This document shows positions 20,223 to 29,622 of a stretch of DNA of 64,000 nt, piece by piece. The position numbers and the translations under genes were made by a program. Each line of letters begins with the position of its first letter. Position 1 is the stretch's first letter. Source of the stretch: Serratia rubidaea (GTDB lineage Bacteria > Pseudomonadota > Gammaproteobacteria > Enterobacterales > Enterobacteriaceae); the NCBI GenBank assembly GCA_901472405.1, contig LR590463.1:1550001-1614000 (forward strand). The letters run 5' to 3'. The notes under the pieces were generated by a model. The model saw nothing but the letters and a program-made list of their open reading frames with translations. It did no database searches and was not told where the DNA came from.

Positions 20223-22064
20223 ATGAGACGATTACTGACGACTTTGGTGATTTTGCTGGTAGTGCTGGTGGCGGGGATGTCTGCGCTGGTGCTGCTGGTC
20301 AACCCGAATGAATTCCGCAGCTACATGATCAAAAAGGTCGAGCAGCGTAGCGGGTATCACCTGACCTTGGAGGGTGATTTACGCTGGCACGTTTGGCCGC
20401 AGCTGAGCATTCTGGCCGGCCGCATGACGCTGACCGCGCCAGGCGCCAAGGCGCCGGTCGTCAGCGCGGACAATATGCGTCTGGATGTCAAACTGCTGCC
20501 GCTGCTCTCTCATCAGCTGTTCGTTAAGCAGGTGATGCTGAAGAATGCGGTTATTCGTCTTACGCCGGATTCCGAAGAACAGAGTTTACCGGATGCGCCG
20601 ATTGCGCCGGGCGGTAACAACGGTGAAGAGTCGCCCGCCGCGAGCTGGAAGTTCGATATTGATAATCTGCAGGTGGTGGACAGCCTGCTGATTTGGCAGC
20701 GCGCCAATAATGAGCAAATTAACGTCCGCGATATCAATCTTTCGCTGCAGCGCAGCGGCGATCGCCAGGCGGAGCTGGAGCTGGCCAGCCGTATCAACCG
20801 CGATCAGCGCGATCTGAGCGTCAACCTGACGGCCGAGCTGGATCTGAGCCAGTATCCGCGCCAGGCCAGCGCTACGGTCAGCCAGTTTAACTATCAACTG
20901 GAAGGCGCCGATATTCTGGTGGGCGGCATTAAAGGCCAGGGCTCGCTGCAGGCGCAGTATCAGCAGACGCCGCGCCGGATCGCGCTCAACCAGCTGCAGA
21001 TCAGCGCCAACAACAGCCAATTTTCCGGCAGTATCAGCGCCGGCCTGGGGGATATCCCCGACTATATCCTGAACCTGAGTTCGCCGAATCTGAATCTGGA
21101 TGCGCTTTCCGGCTGGCATAACAGCAGCGGCGGCAGCGACGAGCAGCCGGTGCGGGCGATGACCGCCGGGCCGGTGATCGCCAGCGGTACCGAGCAGCAG
21201 CGGGATCTGCAGGCGCTGCGCGATTTTAATGCCCGGCTGGATGTGCACGCCGACCAACTGACCTACCGCGGTATGAACGTCGCGCAGCTGAAACTGCAGG
21301 CCGATAATCAGCGCGGCAAGGTGACGATGCCGACCCTGACGGGACAGGTAGCCGGCGGCGAGTTCTCCTTACCTGGTTCACTGGACGTGCGCGGTAATAA
21401 CGCCGTGGCGCAGGTACAGCCGAATTTGCAGCGGATTGATCTGGCGACGGTGTTCAAAGCGTTTGATATTCCGCAGTTTATGACCGGGCAGCTGACGATG
21501 AACGGCGCGTTGAGCGGCGACCGTCTGGCGATTGATGCCTTGCTGAATAGCTGGCAGGGCAATGCGCAGCTGGCGGTAGACAATGCTCAACTGCACGGGC
21601 TGAATATTCAGCAGCTGATTCAGCAGGCGGTGGCGCGCAATGAGCGGGGCGTACGCGGACAGGATAAATATCAGCGCTATACCGAGGTGCAAAAGTTGGC
21701 GGCCAAGGCGAACCTGAACCGCGGTGCGGTGACGCTCCGTGAGCTGAGTGCGCAGTCGCCGTTGCTGCACCTTAGTGGTGACGGTACGTTGAACCTGCCT
21801 GAAAAACAGTGTGATATTACGCTGAACGTCCAGGTGACCGGCGGTTGGCAGGGACGCAGCGAACTGATCGAACAGCTGCAGAAGACGCCGATTCCATTAC
21901 GCGTGTTCGGGCCATGGCAGCAGCTGAACTATCAGCTGAAGGTCGATCGGGTGCTGCGCGACTCCTTACAGGATCGTGCCAAGGATGCGCTGAATAAATG
22001 GGCTGAAAAAAATAAAGAGTCCCGCAACGGGCAAGATCTGAAAAAACTGCTCGACAAGCTGTAA
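20223..22064 (+). CDS. asmA: AsmA family envelope protein
   Basis: A 613-residue protein (E. coli 617) anchored by one N-terminal helix (residues ~3-23, LLTTLVILLVVLVAGMSALVLL), with the rest in the periplasm. AsmA-type N-terminal sequence runs VNPNEFRSYMIKKVEQRSGY, and the C-terminal AsmA_2-like region has a DISLN-type core and LNYQLKVDRVLRDSLQDRAKDALNKW. AsmA proteins belong to the bridge-like lipid transfer group thought to move phospholipids toward the outer membrane. In E. coli asmA mutations suppress outer-membrane assembly defects. Position after dcd and udk is conserved. Confidence 0.95.
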   Translation: MRRLLTTLVILLVVLVAGMSALVLLVNPNEFRSYMIKKVEQRSGYHLTLEGDLRWHVWPQLSILAGRMTLTAPGAKAPVVSADNMRLDVKLLPLLSHQLFVKQVMLKNAVIRLTPDSEEQSLPDAPIAPGGNNGEESPAASWKFDIDNLQVVDSLLIWQRANNEQINVRDINLSLQRSGDRQAELELASRINRDQRDLSVNLTAELDLSQYPRQASATVSQFNYQLEGADILVGGIKGQGSLQAQYQQTPRRIALNQLQISANNSQFSGSISAGLGDIPDYILNLSSPNLNLDALSGWHNSSGGSDEQPVRAMTAGPVIASGTEQQRDLQALRDFNARLDVHADQLTYRGMNVAQLKLQADNQRGKVTMPTLTGQVAGGEFSLPGSLDVRGNNAVAQVQPNLQRIDLATVFKAFDIPQFMTGQLTMNGALSGDRLAIDALLNSWQGNAQLAVDNAQLHGLNIQQLIQQAVARNERGVRGQDKYQRYTEVQKLAAKANLNRGAVTLRELSAQSPLLHLSGDGTLNLPEKQCDITLNVQVTGGWQGRSELIEQLQKTPIPLRVFGPWQQLNYQLKVDRVLRDSLQDRAKDALNKWAEKNKESRNGQDLKKLLDKL

Positions 22065-22071
22065 TGCCTCT

Positions 22072-22105
22072 GCCGATGTGGGCCGCACGTTTGGCCCGCA
22101 TCGGC
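22072..22105 (+). terminator. hairpin after asmA
   Basis: A 13-bp stem (GCCGATGTGGGCC with GGCCCGCATCGGC, one wobble pair) and an eight-base loop begin seven bases after the asmA stop. No immediate T-run, so it could be a terminator or a transcript-end stabiliser. Confidence 0.5.
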
Positions 22106-22156
22106 GCACAACCCGCCTTTACCCGTCGTTTTCCCTGATAGTTTCTGATTGCAACT

Positions 22157-22170
22157 TTGATAAAAGTCAT
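22157..22170 (+). promoter_or_regulatory. candidate FNR box upstream of dcuC
   Basis: TTGATAAAAGTCAT matches 8 of 10 defined bases of the FNR consensus TTGAT-N4-ATCAA. It lies about 90 bases before the dcuC start. E. coli dcuC is known to be activated by FNR without oxygen. A TATAGT at 22178-22183 could be a -10 box, though its distance from the site is not the classic 41.5. Confidence 0.35.
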
Positions 22171-22255
22171 ATTCCCGTATAGTTAATTTGGGCACAGTGG
22201 AGCGTGATTCTGCTGGCCAAATAATAGGCGGCTAATAATTATATATAGAGGGTTT

Positions 22256-23614
22256 ATGATTGAGCTTCTGATCGGGGTAGGGGTAGCGGGGGGAGTGGTA
22301 CGCTATATCATCAAAGGGTATTCGGCCACCGGCGTGCTGATGGTCGGCGGATTGCTGCTGCTGGCCATCAGCGCGCTGATGGGCAAAAGCGTGCTGCCGG
22401 CCAGCGCCAGTTCCACCGGCTGGCGCGCTACGGATATCATTGAGTACGTCAAGATTCTGCTGATGAGCCGCGGCGGCGATCTCGGCATGATGATTATGAT
22501 GCTGTGCGGCTTTGCCGCCTATATGACGCATATCGGCGCTAACGATATGGTGGTGAAGCTGGCTTCCCGTCCGCTGCAGATGATCAACTCGCCTTATTTA
22601 CTGATGGTGGCGGCGTACATCGTCGCCTGCCTGATGTCGCTGGCCGTGTCGTCGGCAACCGGATTGGGCGTGCTGCTGATGGCGACGCTGTTCCCGCTGA
22701 TGGTGAATGTCGGCATCAGCCGCGGCGCGGCGGCGGCGATCTGCGCCTCGCCGGCGGCGATCATTCTGGCGCCGACCTCCGGCGACGTGGTGCTGGCGGC
22801 CAAAGCGGCGGAAATGCCGCTGGTGGACTTCGCCTTTAAAACCACCTTGCCGATCTCCGTGGCGGCCATTGTCTGTATGGCCGTTGCGCATTTCTTTTGG
22901 CAGCGCTATCTGGACAGGAAAAACGACGAACAGCATCACGTGATGGATGTCAGCGAAATTGTGACAAAGGCGCCCGGTTTTTACGCCATTTTGCCGTTTA
23001 CGCCGATTCTCGGCGTGTTGATCTTCGACGGCAAATGGGGGCCGGAGCTGCATATCATCACCGTGCTGGTGTTGTGCATGCTGCTGGCCGCGCTGATTGA
23101 GTTTATCCGCAGTTTTGATGCCAAAACCGTCTTCAGCGGGCTGGAAGTGGCATACCGCGGCATGGCGGATGCGTTTGCCGGCGTGGTAATGCTGCTGGTG
23201 GCGGCGGGCGTCTTCGCCCAGGGGCTGAGCACCGTCGGCTTTATCAGCGGCCTGATCGCTACTGCGCAGTCGTTCGGCACCGGCGGCATCATCATGATGC
23301 TGGTGCTGGTGACGATCACCATGCTGGCGGCGATGGCGACCGGTTCCGGCAACGCGCCGTTTTACGCATTTGTCGAGCTGATCCCCAAACTGGCCGCGCA
23401 AATGAGCGTTAACCCGGCTTACCTGGTGATCCCTATGCTGCAGGCTTCCAACCTTGGCCGTACGCTGTCGCCGGTTTCCGGCGTGGTGGTGGCGGTGGCG
23501 GGGATGGCGAAAATCTCTCCGATGGAAGTGGTGAAGCGTACCTCGGTGCCGGTGATCGTCGGGCTTATCGTGGTGATTGTCGCCACCGAGATCCTGGTGC
23601 CGGTACAGCTGTAA
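22256..23614 (+). CDS. dcuC: anaerobic C4-dicarboxylate transporter DcuC
   Basis: A 452-residue inner-membrane transporter for succinate efflux and fumarate/C4-dicarboxylate exchange during anaerobic growth. It aligns closely with E. coli DcuC (461): RYIIKGYSATGVL, then LLMSRGGDLGMMIMMLCG, the segment SLAVSSATGLGVLLMATLFP, SASPAAIILAPTSGDVVL-like core at ~150-180, and TGSGNAPFYAFVE. The C-terminal part reads ASNLGRTLSPVSGVVVAVAG. About 12 helices. A candidate FNR site lies upstream. Its position between asmA and yegH differs from E. coli, where dcuC is far away. Confidence 0.95.
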   Translation: MIELLIGVGVAGGVVRYIIKGYSATGVLMVGGLLLLAISALMGKSVLPASASSTGWRATDIIEYVKILLMSRGGDLGMMIMMLCGFAAYMTHIGANDMVVKLASRPLQMINSPYLLMVAAYIVACLMSLAVSSATGLGVLLMATLFPLMVNVGISRGAAAAICASPAAIILAPTSGDVVLAAKAAEMPLVDFAFKTTLPISVAAIVCMAVAHFFWQRYLDRKNDEQHHVMDVSEIVTKAPGFYAILPFTPILGVLIFDGKWGPELHIITVLVLCMLLAALIEFIRSFDAKTVFSGLEVAYRGMADAFAGVVMLLVAAGVFAQGLSTVGFISGLIATAQSFGTGGIIMMLVLVTITMLAAMATGSGNAPFYAFVELIPKLAAQMSVNPAYLVIPMLQASNLGRTLSPVSGVVVAVAGMAKISPMEVVKRTSVPVIVGLIVVIVATEILVPVQL

Positions 23615-23622
23615 TGTGATAG

Positions 23623-23651
23623 CGCCGGGCGTGTGGCTCGCCCGGCGTTTT
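23623..23651. terminator. terminator between convergent dcuC and yegH
   Basis: A 9-bp perfect stem CGCCGGGCG / CGCCCGGCG with a seven-base loop is followed by TTTTA on the plus strand, overlapping the yegH stop codon. Confidence 0.8.
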
Positions 23652-25233
23652 ACACCTCGTAATCGGGATCCGGCTGTTGCAGCGGGGTGATTTTCACCTT
23701 GATGATGCGGTGGCTGTTGATGACCAGCGGTTCGAACAGATAATCGCCGATAGTCAGCTGTTCGCCTTCCTGCGGTATACGCTGGCAATGCTCCATCAGC
23801 AGCCCGGCCAGCGTATGATATTCCCGTTTTTCCTCCAGCGGCAGCGGCAGATAAATCGTCAGGTCTTCCAGCGGCATATAGCCGTTGGCGACCCAGCTGC
23901 CGTCTTCCAACTGCTCAATGTCATGGCGCGGATCCAGCTCTGTACCGGCTTCAGGCAGGTTGCCGGCGATGGTTTCCATCACGTCGGTGAGGGTGACCAC
24001 CCCTTCCACTGAGCCAAACTCATCGACGACAAAGGCGAAGTGGGTCTGTGCCTGACGGAACTGTTCCAGTGCGCCGAGCAGCGTCAGCTGCTCCGGGAAA
24101 ATCAGCGGTTGATGGATCAGCGCGCGCAGATCCAGTTCCTGCTGAGCCAGCTGCTGTTTCAGCACGTCGATGGTGTGAATCACGCCGAGCGGCTCGTCGC
24201 TGGCGCTGTCTTCCGCCACCACGATGCGCGTATGCAGGTTTCTTTCCAACAGCTGCCGGAGCTTTTCCTGCGGGTCGTTGAGTTCAAGGTATTCGACATC
24301 ATGGCGCGACGTCATAATGCTGCTGACGGTGCGCTGCGCCATCCCCAGCACTCTCTCAATCATATGGCGCTCCTGCTGGTTGAAGATCTCTTTACCCTCG
24401 CCGCTGTCAGCGATCAGCTGCGCGGCGTCGCGGTCGACTTCCGCATCTTCATGCTTGCCGCTTAGCATGCGCAATACGGCTTCCGCCGTACGTTCCCGCA
24501 GCGGCCGTACCTGCGACAGGAAGCGGCGACGGTTAAACTGCGCCAGCTGATTCAGCGCCTCAATCATGACCGAGAAGCCGATGGCGGCGTACAGGTAACC
24601 TTTCGGAATGTGATAGCCGAAGCCTTCCGCCACCAGGCTAAAGCCGATCATCAGCAGGAAGCTGAGGCACAAAATCACGATAGTGGGATGCGCGTTGACA
24701 AAGCGCGTCAGCGGCTTGCTGGCCAACAGCATCAGGCCGATGGCGATACACACCGCCAGCATCATCACCGCCAGATGATCGACCATGCCAACCGCGGTGA
24801 TCACCGAATCCAGCGAAAAGACCGCATCCAGCACCACGATCTGCGCAACTACCGGCCAGAAGCGAGCGCCTTTACGCTGGCCGTGCTGCTCCTCGTCTTT
24901 CCCTTCCAGTCTTTCGTTTAGCTCCATGGTGGCTTTAAACAGCAGGAAGATGCCGCCGACCAGCATGATCAGATCGCGGCCGCTGAACGGATGATCGAGT
25001 ACGGCAAACAGGGGTTTGGTCAGGGTCGCCAGCCAGGAAATGGAGGCGAGAAGCACCAGACGCATCAGCAACGCCAGCAGCAGGCCGACCACCCGCGCCT
25101 TGTCGCGCTGCTCTTTGGGGAGCTTCTCCGCCAGAATGGCGATAAACACCAGGTTGTCTATCCCCAGGACGATCTCCAGCACCACCAGCGTGGCTAACCC
25201 CGCCCAGATTGTTGGATCGGCGATCCATTCCAT
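23650..25233 (-). CDS. yegH: TerC/CBS/CorC-domain membrane protein YegH
   Basis: A 527-residue protein equal in length to E. coli YegH. Residues ~10-220 form a TerC-type membrane domain ([22 protein letters not shown], then [17 protein letters not shown], both with the acidic intramembrane residues). Residues ~290-420 carry a CBS pair ([15 protein letters not shown] and [20 protein letters not shown]). The C-terminus is a CorC/HlyC domain. The TerC family is linked to metal-ion efflux, notably manganese, and CBS domains usually sense nucleotides. Precise role unknown. It stands directly upstream of the exopolysaccharide locus, as in E. coli next to wza. Confidence 0.93.
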   Translation of the reverse strand: MEWIADPTIWAGLATLVVLEIVLGIDNLVFIAILAEKLPKEQRDKARVVGLLLALLMRLVLLASISWLATLTKPLFAVLDHPFSGRDLIMLVGGIFLLFKATMELNERLEGKDEEQHGQRKGARFWPVVAQIVVLDAVFSLDSVITAVGMVDHLAVMMLAVCIAIGLMLLASKPLTRFVNAHPTIVILCLSFLLMIGFSLVAEGFGYHIPKGYLYAAIGFSVMIEALNQLAQFNRRRFLSQVRPLRERTAEAVLRMLSGKHEDAEVDRDAAQLIADSGEGKEIFNQQERHMIERVLGMAQRTVSSIMTSRHDVEYLELNDPQEKLRQLLERNLHTRIVVAEDSASDEPLGVIHTIDVLKQQLAQQELDLRALIHQPLIFPEQLTLLGALEQFRQAQTHFAFVVDEFGSVEGVVTLTDVMETIAGNLPEAGTELDPRHDIEQLEDGSWVANGYMPLEDLTIYLPLPLEEKREYHTLAGLLMEHCQRIPQEGEQLTIGDYLFEPLVINSHRIIKVKITPLQQPDPDYEV

Positions 25234-25565
25234 AAGTCTGATTACCCCTTTGAGTTTACGGGAGTTATCCCCTTAAAAAAGGATGCGTGCAGCATCGGAA
25301 AAATTCAACTGTGAAGCTGGACTGGGAAGGGAAAATTCGGGGGGAGGCAACCTGGCAGGTGCTGAAAACAATTGATGATTATCCGCACGATTAGCGCTCA
25401 ATCAATGAGCTTTTTAACGATTTTATGCCGGAATAACATTATGTTTATCATTAAGTTATAAGCGTATTGAATGGAGAAAACCTTAGAATTTCTGGCAATA
25501 AGTAGTCTTATTCTGAAAAGACTTGTCTGAACCTATCTAAGGCTTGTTTCAGTTAGTCATTAGTA

Positions 25566-25576
25566 TAAGAATCTTA
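25566..25576. promoter_or_regulatory. candidate RcsAB/RcsB box
   Basis: TAAGAATCTTA is an exact dyad around a central A. Its first half is identical to the left half of the RcsAB consensus TAAGAATATTCCTA, while the right half is only partly matched. It lies about 160 bases upstream of the JUMPStart and 330 bases upstream of galU. Rcs control of colanic-acid-like loci is well known; applied here it is inference. Confidence 0.35.
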
Positions 25577-25734
25577 GCCATATATAAAAGTGAACAAGTA
25601 TCACCGTTTCGTTATAAAGGGCGTAGAGCTTTTTTACTTTTTTTGTGACTTGCTCGGCATTAAATGCCACAGAGCACTTGAGTTGACTGACCAAACGCGA
25701 TGAGAACCATCCGTTTGCCATATGAACGTGTTTA

Positions 25735-25774
25735 CAGTGCATTGGTAGCTGAAAGCCAAGGGCGGTAGCGTGTC
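25735..25774 (+). promoter_or_regulatory. JUMPStart element with ops (RfaH recruitment site)
   Basis: The sequence begins CAGTGCATTGGTAGCTGAAA and contains the exact ops core GGCGGTAGCGTG at 25761-25772. In enterobacteria this element in the leader recruits RfaH to paused RNA polymerase and permits read-through of long polysaccharide, LPS and haemolysin operons. It is 133 bases before galU, implying that transcription of galU through wzc and probably on to the hydrolase gene depends on RfaH. Confidence 0.93.
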
Positions 25775-25906
25775 TGAAGACTTCTTCATCAAGAGAAGTT
25801 AACGGGTTAGCTGCCATGACATGGACTTTTCCGATGTTGCTCGCTGGAGCGCTGATTTAGCCTGTAACCGTGACTCTTATTTTGTAATTTGTTGGTGGAT
25901 TAAAGC

Positions 25907-26806
25907 ATGCAAAAACGACTGAAAGCAGTGATTCCGGTAGCCGGATTGGGTACGCGTATGCTGCCTGCAACGAAAGCTATTCCTAAAGAAATGTTGCCGG
26001 TGGTTGATAAACCGTTGATCCAATACATTGTCAGTGAATGCGTTGCGGCTGGAATCAAAGACATTGTTTTAGTTACCCACTCTTCCAAAAATGCGATTGA
26101 AAACCACTTTGATACCTCTTTCGAATTGGAAGCGGTATTGGAATCGCGGGTCAAACGCCAGCTGTTGGCGGAAATTCAGGGTATCTGCCCGCCGGACGTA
26201 ACGGTGATGCAGGTGCGTCAAGGTCAGGCTAAAGGCCTGGGTCACGCGGTATTGTGCGCTAAACCGATGGTGGGTGATGAGCCTTTCGTCGTGCTGTTGC
26301 CGGATGTTCTGCTGGATGATGCCACGGCGGATCTGCGTAAAGAGAACCTGGCTAAAATGCTGCAGCGTTTCGAGCAGACGGGCTATAGCCAGATTATGGT
26401 TGAGCCGGTGCCGGAGAAGGACGTGTCCAAATACGGCGTAGTGGACTGCGGCGGCGCGGCTCTGGCTGCCGGCGAAAGTGCGCCGATGACCGCGGTGGTG
26501 GAAAAGCCGGCCCGTGAGGAAGCGCCTTCTAACCTGGCCGTCGTCGGGCGCTATGTGCTGTCGGCGGACATTTGGCCGCTGCTGGAGAAAACGCCTCCGG
26601 GTGCCGGCGACGAAATCCAGCTGACCGATGCGATCGCCATGCTGATGGGGCAGGAGACCGTGGAAGCCTTCCATATGAGTGGCAAGTCGCACGACTGTGG
26701 TGATAAATTGGGCTATATGAAGGCCTTCGTACAATATGGCCTGCGCCATACTTCCGAGGGCGAAGGCTTCAGCCAGTGGCTGAAACAGACCCTGGAAAGC
26801 AAATAG
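25907..26806 (+). CDS. galU: UTP-glucose-1-phosphate uridylyltransferase (GalU-type)
   Basis: Makes UDP-glucose from UTP and glucose-1-phosphate. The 299-residue enzyme has the nucleotidyltransferase start [24 protein letters not shown] with the intact Gly-Thr-Arg, [25 protein letters not shown] and [34 protein letters not shown] and the lysine-containing [14 protein letters not shown] complete the pattern, all as in active GalU. It is the first gene after the ops-containing leader and precedes a second paralogue by 47 bases. It may duplicate a chromosomal galU elsewhere, supplying UDP-glucose for WcaJ and, through GalE, UDP-galactose. Confidence 0.9.
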   Translation: MQKRLKAVIPVAGLGTRMLPATKAIPKEMLPVVDKPLIQYIVSECVAAGIKDIVLVTHSSKNAIENHFDTSFELEAVLESRVKRQLLAEIQGICPPDVTVMQVRQGQAKGLGHAVLCAKPMVGDEPFVVLLPDVLLDDATADLRKENLAKMLQRFEQTGYSQIMVEPVPEKDVSKYGVVDCGGAALAAGESAPMTAVVEKPAREEAPSNLAVVGRYVLSADIWPLLEKTPPGAGDEIQLTDAIAMLMGQETVEAFHMSGKSHDCGDKLGYMKAFVQYGLRHTSEGEGFSQWLKQTLESK

Positions 26807-26853
26807 TTTCGCTGTTGGCTTAAAAACGATCACAAGATTGAAAGAGGATTACC

Positions 26854-27748
26854 ATGACGAAGTTGAAAGCTGTCATTCCCGTTGCCGGCCTCGGCATGCG
26901 CATGCTGCCGGCAACCAAGGCAATTCCAAAAGAAATGTTGCCGATCGTCGATAAGCCGCTCATTCAGTATATCGTTAATGAATGCGTAGCTGCCGGGATC
27001 AACGAGATCATTCTGGTTACGCATTCGTCCAAAAATGCCATTGAGAATCATTTCGATACCTCGTTTGAGCTGGAAGCGATGCTGGAAGCACGCGTTAAAC
27101 GCCAGCTGCTTGATGAAGTGCAGTCAATCACGCCGAAAGGGGTGACGCTGATGCACATTCGTCAGGGGCAGCCAAAAGGTCTGGGTCATGCGGTGCTGTG
27201 CGCCAAGCCATTGGTTGGTGATTCTCCTTTCGTCGTGCTGTTGCCGGATGTCTTGCTTGACGATGCGCAAGCTGACCTGAGCAAGGATAACCTGCCGCAT
27301 ATGATTGCCCGCTTTGAACAGACGGGGCTTAGTCAGGTGCTGGTGCAGGCAGCAGACGAACATGTGCTGCATGATTATTCGGTTGTTGAATGTGAAACGG
27401 ATACGTTGAAACCAGGCGAGACTTCACGGATGACGTCCATTATTGAAAAGCCGGGCCTTGATGTGCAGTTAAAGTCTAACTATTCCGCTGTGGGCCGCTA
27501 TGTGCTTGGCGCCGATATCTGGCCTATTCTGGAAAAAACCGAGCCGGGTGCCTGGGGTCGTGTGCAGCTGACTGATGCGATTGCCGAGCTGCTGCGCCAG
27601 CAACCGGTGGAAGCCACCGAACTGGTCGGGCAGTCATTTAACTGCGGCGAAAAAAATGGGTTATTTACGCGCATTTGTCACCTACGGTTTACGCCACCCG
27701 ACCCAGGGCAAGGCGTTCCGCGCGTGGGCCGAGCAGCAGGTACTTTAA
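26854..27748 (+). CDS. galF: GalF-type paralogue of UTP-glucose-1-phosphate uridylyltransferase (one-base frameshift)
   Basis: A second family member that matches E. coli GalF. GLGMRMLP replaces GLGTRMLP at the nucleotide-binding loop, and the signature [16 protein letters not shown] is present in place of [10 protein letters not shown]. GalF is thought to modulate GalU rather than to be an efficient enzyme. Seven A at 27650-27656 break the frame; with six the protein continues [18 protein letters not shown] and stops at 27748, giving 297 residues, the E. coli GalF length. A likely sequencing error. At DNA level it differs from the preceding galU at many third positions, so the duplication is old. 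galF marks the left end of many enterobacterial polysaccharide loci. Confidence 0.9.
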
Positions 27749-28013
27749 TAACTTTATTCTGGCGTAACATGGAATAAGCTTTATAGTTAGGTGCTGTCCG
27801 GGGCCGTTTCGGCGAGTACGCAGCCGCCGTACCGGACGGCGACTGATAATAGCAAGTTCGGTTTCAATGAACGCTCAACGCACTGCATTTTTGGTAAATG
27901 CATGTGCGGAATTTTGACAAATTCTTCATTTTTGCTGAGTGCCGTAATGGCGCCATGGTTGGCAGGGGACTTGGCACAGCATACATGTTTACTTTGAAAG
28001 TGATGATAACTCG

Positions 28014-29150
28014 ATGGCAAAAAAACAATGGAAACTGATACCTCTTTTGGTATCGATCAGTGTGATTAGCGGCTGTACGGTTTTCCCCGGCTCCCACCTT
28101 TCTACCAGCGGAAAAGATGTTGTTAAGCAGCAGGATAGCGACTACGACCTCGATAAACTGGTCAATATTTATCCGTTGACGCCACGCCTGGTTGATAAAA
28201 TGCGGCCGCAGAGCGTCGTGGCGCAGCCTAATAAATCGCTGGAACGTGAGTTGCAGAACTACGAGTACCGGATTGGTATTGGCGATGTGTTAATGGTGAC
28301 CGTTTGGGATCACCCTGAATTGACCACGCCTGCGGGTCAGTACCGTAGCGCCAGCGATACCGGCAACTGGGTAAATTCCGACGGCTCCATCTTCTATCCT
28401 TATATTGGTAAAGTGAAGGTTGCGGGTAAAACCCTGCAGCAGGTGCGTACCGATATCACCAACCGCCTGGCGCAATATATTGAAAGCCCTCAGGTTGACG
28501 TCAGCGTCGCCGCGTTCCGCTCGCAAAAAGCTTATGTGACCGGCGAAGTGTCCAAATCCGGCCAGCAGGCGATCACCAACGTGCCTCTGACCGTGATGGA
28601 TGCCGTCAACGCCGCCGGCGGCTTGTCAGAGAACGCCGACTGGCGCAACGTTATCCTGACGCATAACGGCAAAGAGAAGCGTATTTCACTGCAGGCGCTG
28701 ATGCAAAAAGGCGACCTGACGCAAAACCATCTGCTGTACCCGGGCGACATCCTCTATATCCCGCGCAATGACGATCTGAAAGTGTTCGTGATGGGTGAGG
28801 TGAAAAAACAGACCACCCTGAAGATGGACCGCAGCGGTATGACGTTGACCGAAGCGTTGGGCAATGCGGAAGGGATGGATCAATCTTTCTCCGACGCGAC
28901 CGGTATTTTTGTGATTCGTCCGTTACGCGGTGCCGAAGGCAGCAAACTGGCGAATATCTATCAGCTCAATGCGTCCGATGCGGCGGCGATGGTAATGGGT
29001 ACCGAATTCCATCTGCAGCCTTACGATATCGTTTATGTCACGACAGCGCCTGTCGTTCGTTGGAACCGCGTCATCAGCCAGCTGGTGCCGACCATCTCTG
29101 GTTTCAACAACCTCACCGAAGGGACATTGCGTATTCGTAATTGGCCGTAG
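28014..29150 (+). CDS. wza: outer-membrane polysaccharide export lipoprotein Wza
   Basis: Forms the octameric outer-membrane channel through which capsule or exopolysaccharide leaves the cell. The 378-residue precursor has a signal peptide ending in a lipobox (VISGC, lipidated Cys21). Then come a polysaccharide-export domain ([20 protein letters not shown]), two SLBB domains ([26 protein letters not shown]), and a C-terminal amphipathic helix ([19 protein letters not shown]) that makes the outer-membrane barrel. Domain order and length equal E. coli Wza. A 265-base AT-rich gap separates it from galF, with only weak hairpins and room for an additional promoter. No wzi is present. Confidence 0.97.
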   Translation: MAKKQWKLIPLLVSISVISGCTVFPGSHLSTSGKDVVKQQDSDYDLDKLVNIYPLTPRLVDKMRPQSVVAQPNKSLERELQNYEYRIGIGDVLMVTVWDHPELTTPAGQYRSASDTGNWVNSDGSIFYPYIGKVKVAGKTLQQVRTDITNRLAQYIESPQVDVSVAAFRSQKAYVTGEVSKSGQQAITNVPLTVMDAVNAAGGLSENADWRNVILTHNGKEKRISLQALMQKGDLTQNHLLYPGDILYIPRNDDLKVFVMGEVKKQTTLKMDRSGMTLTEALGNAEGMDQSFSDATGIFVIRPLRGAEGSKLANIYQLNASDAAAMVMGTEFHLQPYDIVYVTTAPVVRWNRVISQLVPTISGFNNLTEGTLRIRNWP

Positions 29151-29170
29151 TGTGTAGATAGGTAACGTTT

Positions 29171-29605
29171 ATGTTTAATTCGATATTGGTCGTTTGTGTC
29201 GGCAATATCTGCCGCTCCCCAACCGGGGAGCGGTTGCTGAAAAATCTACTGCCGAATAAAGAAATCGCTTCTGCCGGTTTGGGGGCGTTGGTTGATAAAC
29301 CCGCGGATGCTACGGCTGCAGATGTCGCGCTGCAGCGAGGCACGTCACTTGATGGTCACCAGGCTCGGCAACTCACATCAAAAATGTGCCGTGAATATGA
29401 TCTGATTCTGGTGATGGAAAAGGAACATATTGATTCCGTTTGCCGTTTGGCGCCTGAGGTCAGGGGAAAAACCATGCTTTATGGGCACTGGATTGGACAG
29501 CGAGAAATCGCTGACCCCTATAGGCAATCCCGCGAAGCCTTCGAGTTTGTGTATGAGCTTCTTGATAAATCAGCCCAAAAATGGGCTCATGCTTTAAGCC
29601 GCTAA
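29171..29605 (+). CDS. wzb: low-molecular-weight protein-tyrosine phosphatase Wzb
   Basis: Cytosolic phosphatase that removes phosphate from the tyrosine cluster of Wzc, a cycle needed for polymer export. The 144-residue protein has the P-loop CVGNICRS with nucleophile Cys9 and Arg15, and the general-acid Asp115 in IADPYRQ. It sits 20 bases after wza and 17 bases before wzc. Length and motifs match E. coli Wzb (147). Confidence 0.96.
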   Translation: MFNSILVVCVGNICRSPTGERLLKNLLPNKEIASAGLGALVDKPADATAADVALQRGTSLDGHQARQLTSKMCREYDLILVMEKEHIDSVCRLAPEVRGKTMLYGHWIGQREIADPYRQSREAFEFVYELLDKSAQKWAHALSR

Positions 29606-29622
29606 GTCAATCAGGATTACCA

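Larger units (their letters stand above)
25234..25906. promoter_or_regulatory. long untranslated leader and promoter region of the exopolysaccharide locus
   Basis: No credible gene is seen in this 673-base, markedly AT-rich region between yegH and galU. It holds a JUMPStart/ops element (25735-25774), an RcsAB-like dyad (25566-25576) and a further inverted repeat AATAAG-TAGT-CTTATT (25497-25512). Promoters for both the divergent yegH and the rightward EPS operon should lie here. An 85-codon minus-strand frame covering 25560-25817 overlaps the JUMPStart and is treated as spurious. Confidence 0.8.

Noticed and set aside
25560..25817. An 85-codon minus-strand open frame in the yegH-galU gap
   Set aside because: It runs through the JUMPStart/ops element, has no recognisable motif or ribosome-binding site, and is AT-rich intergenic sequence.
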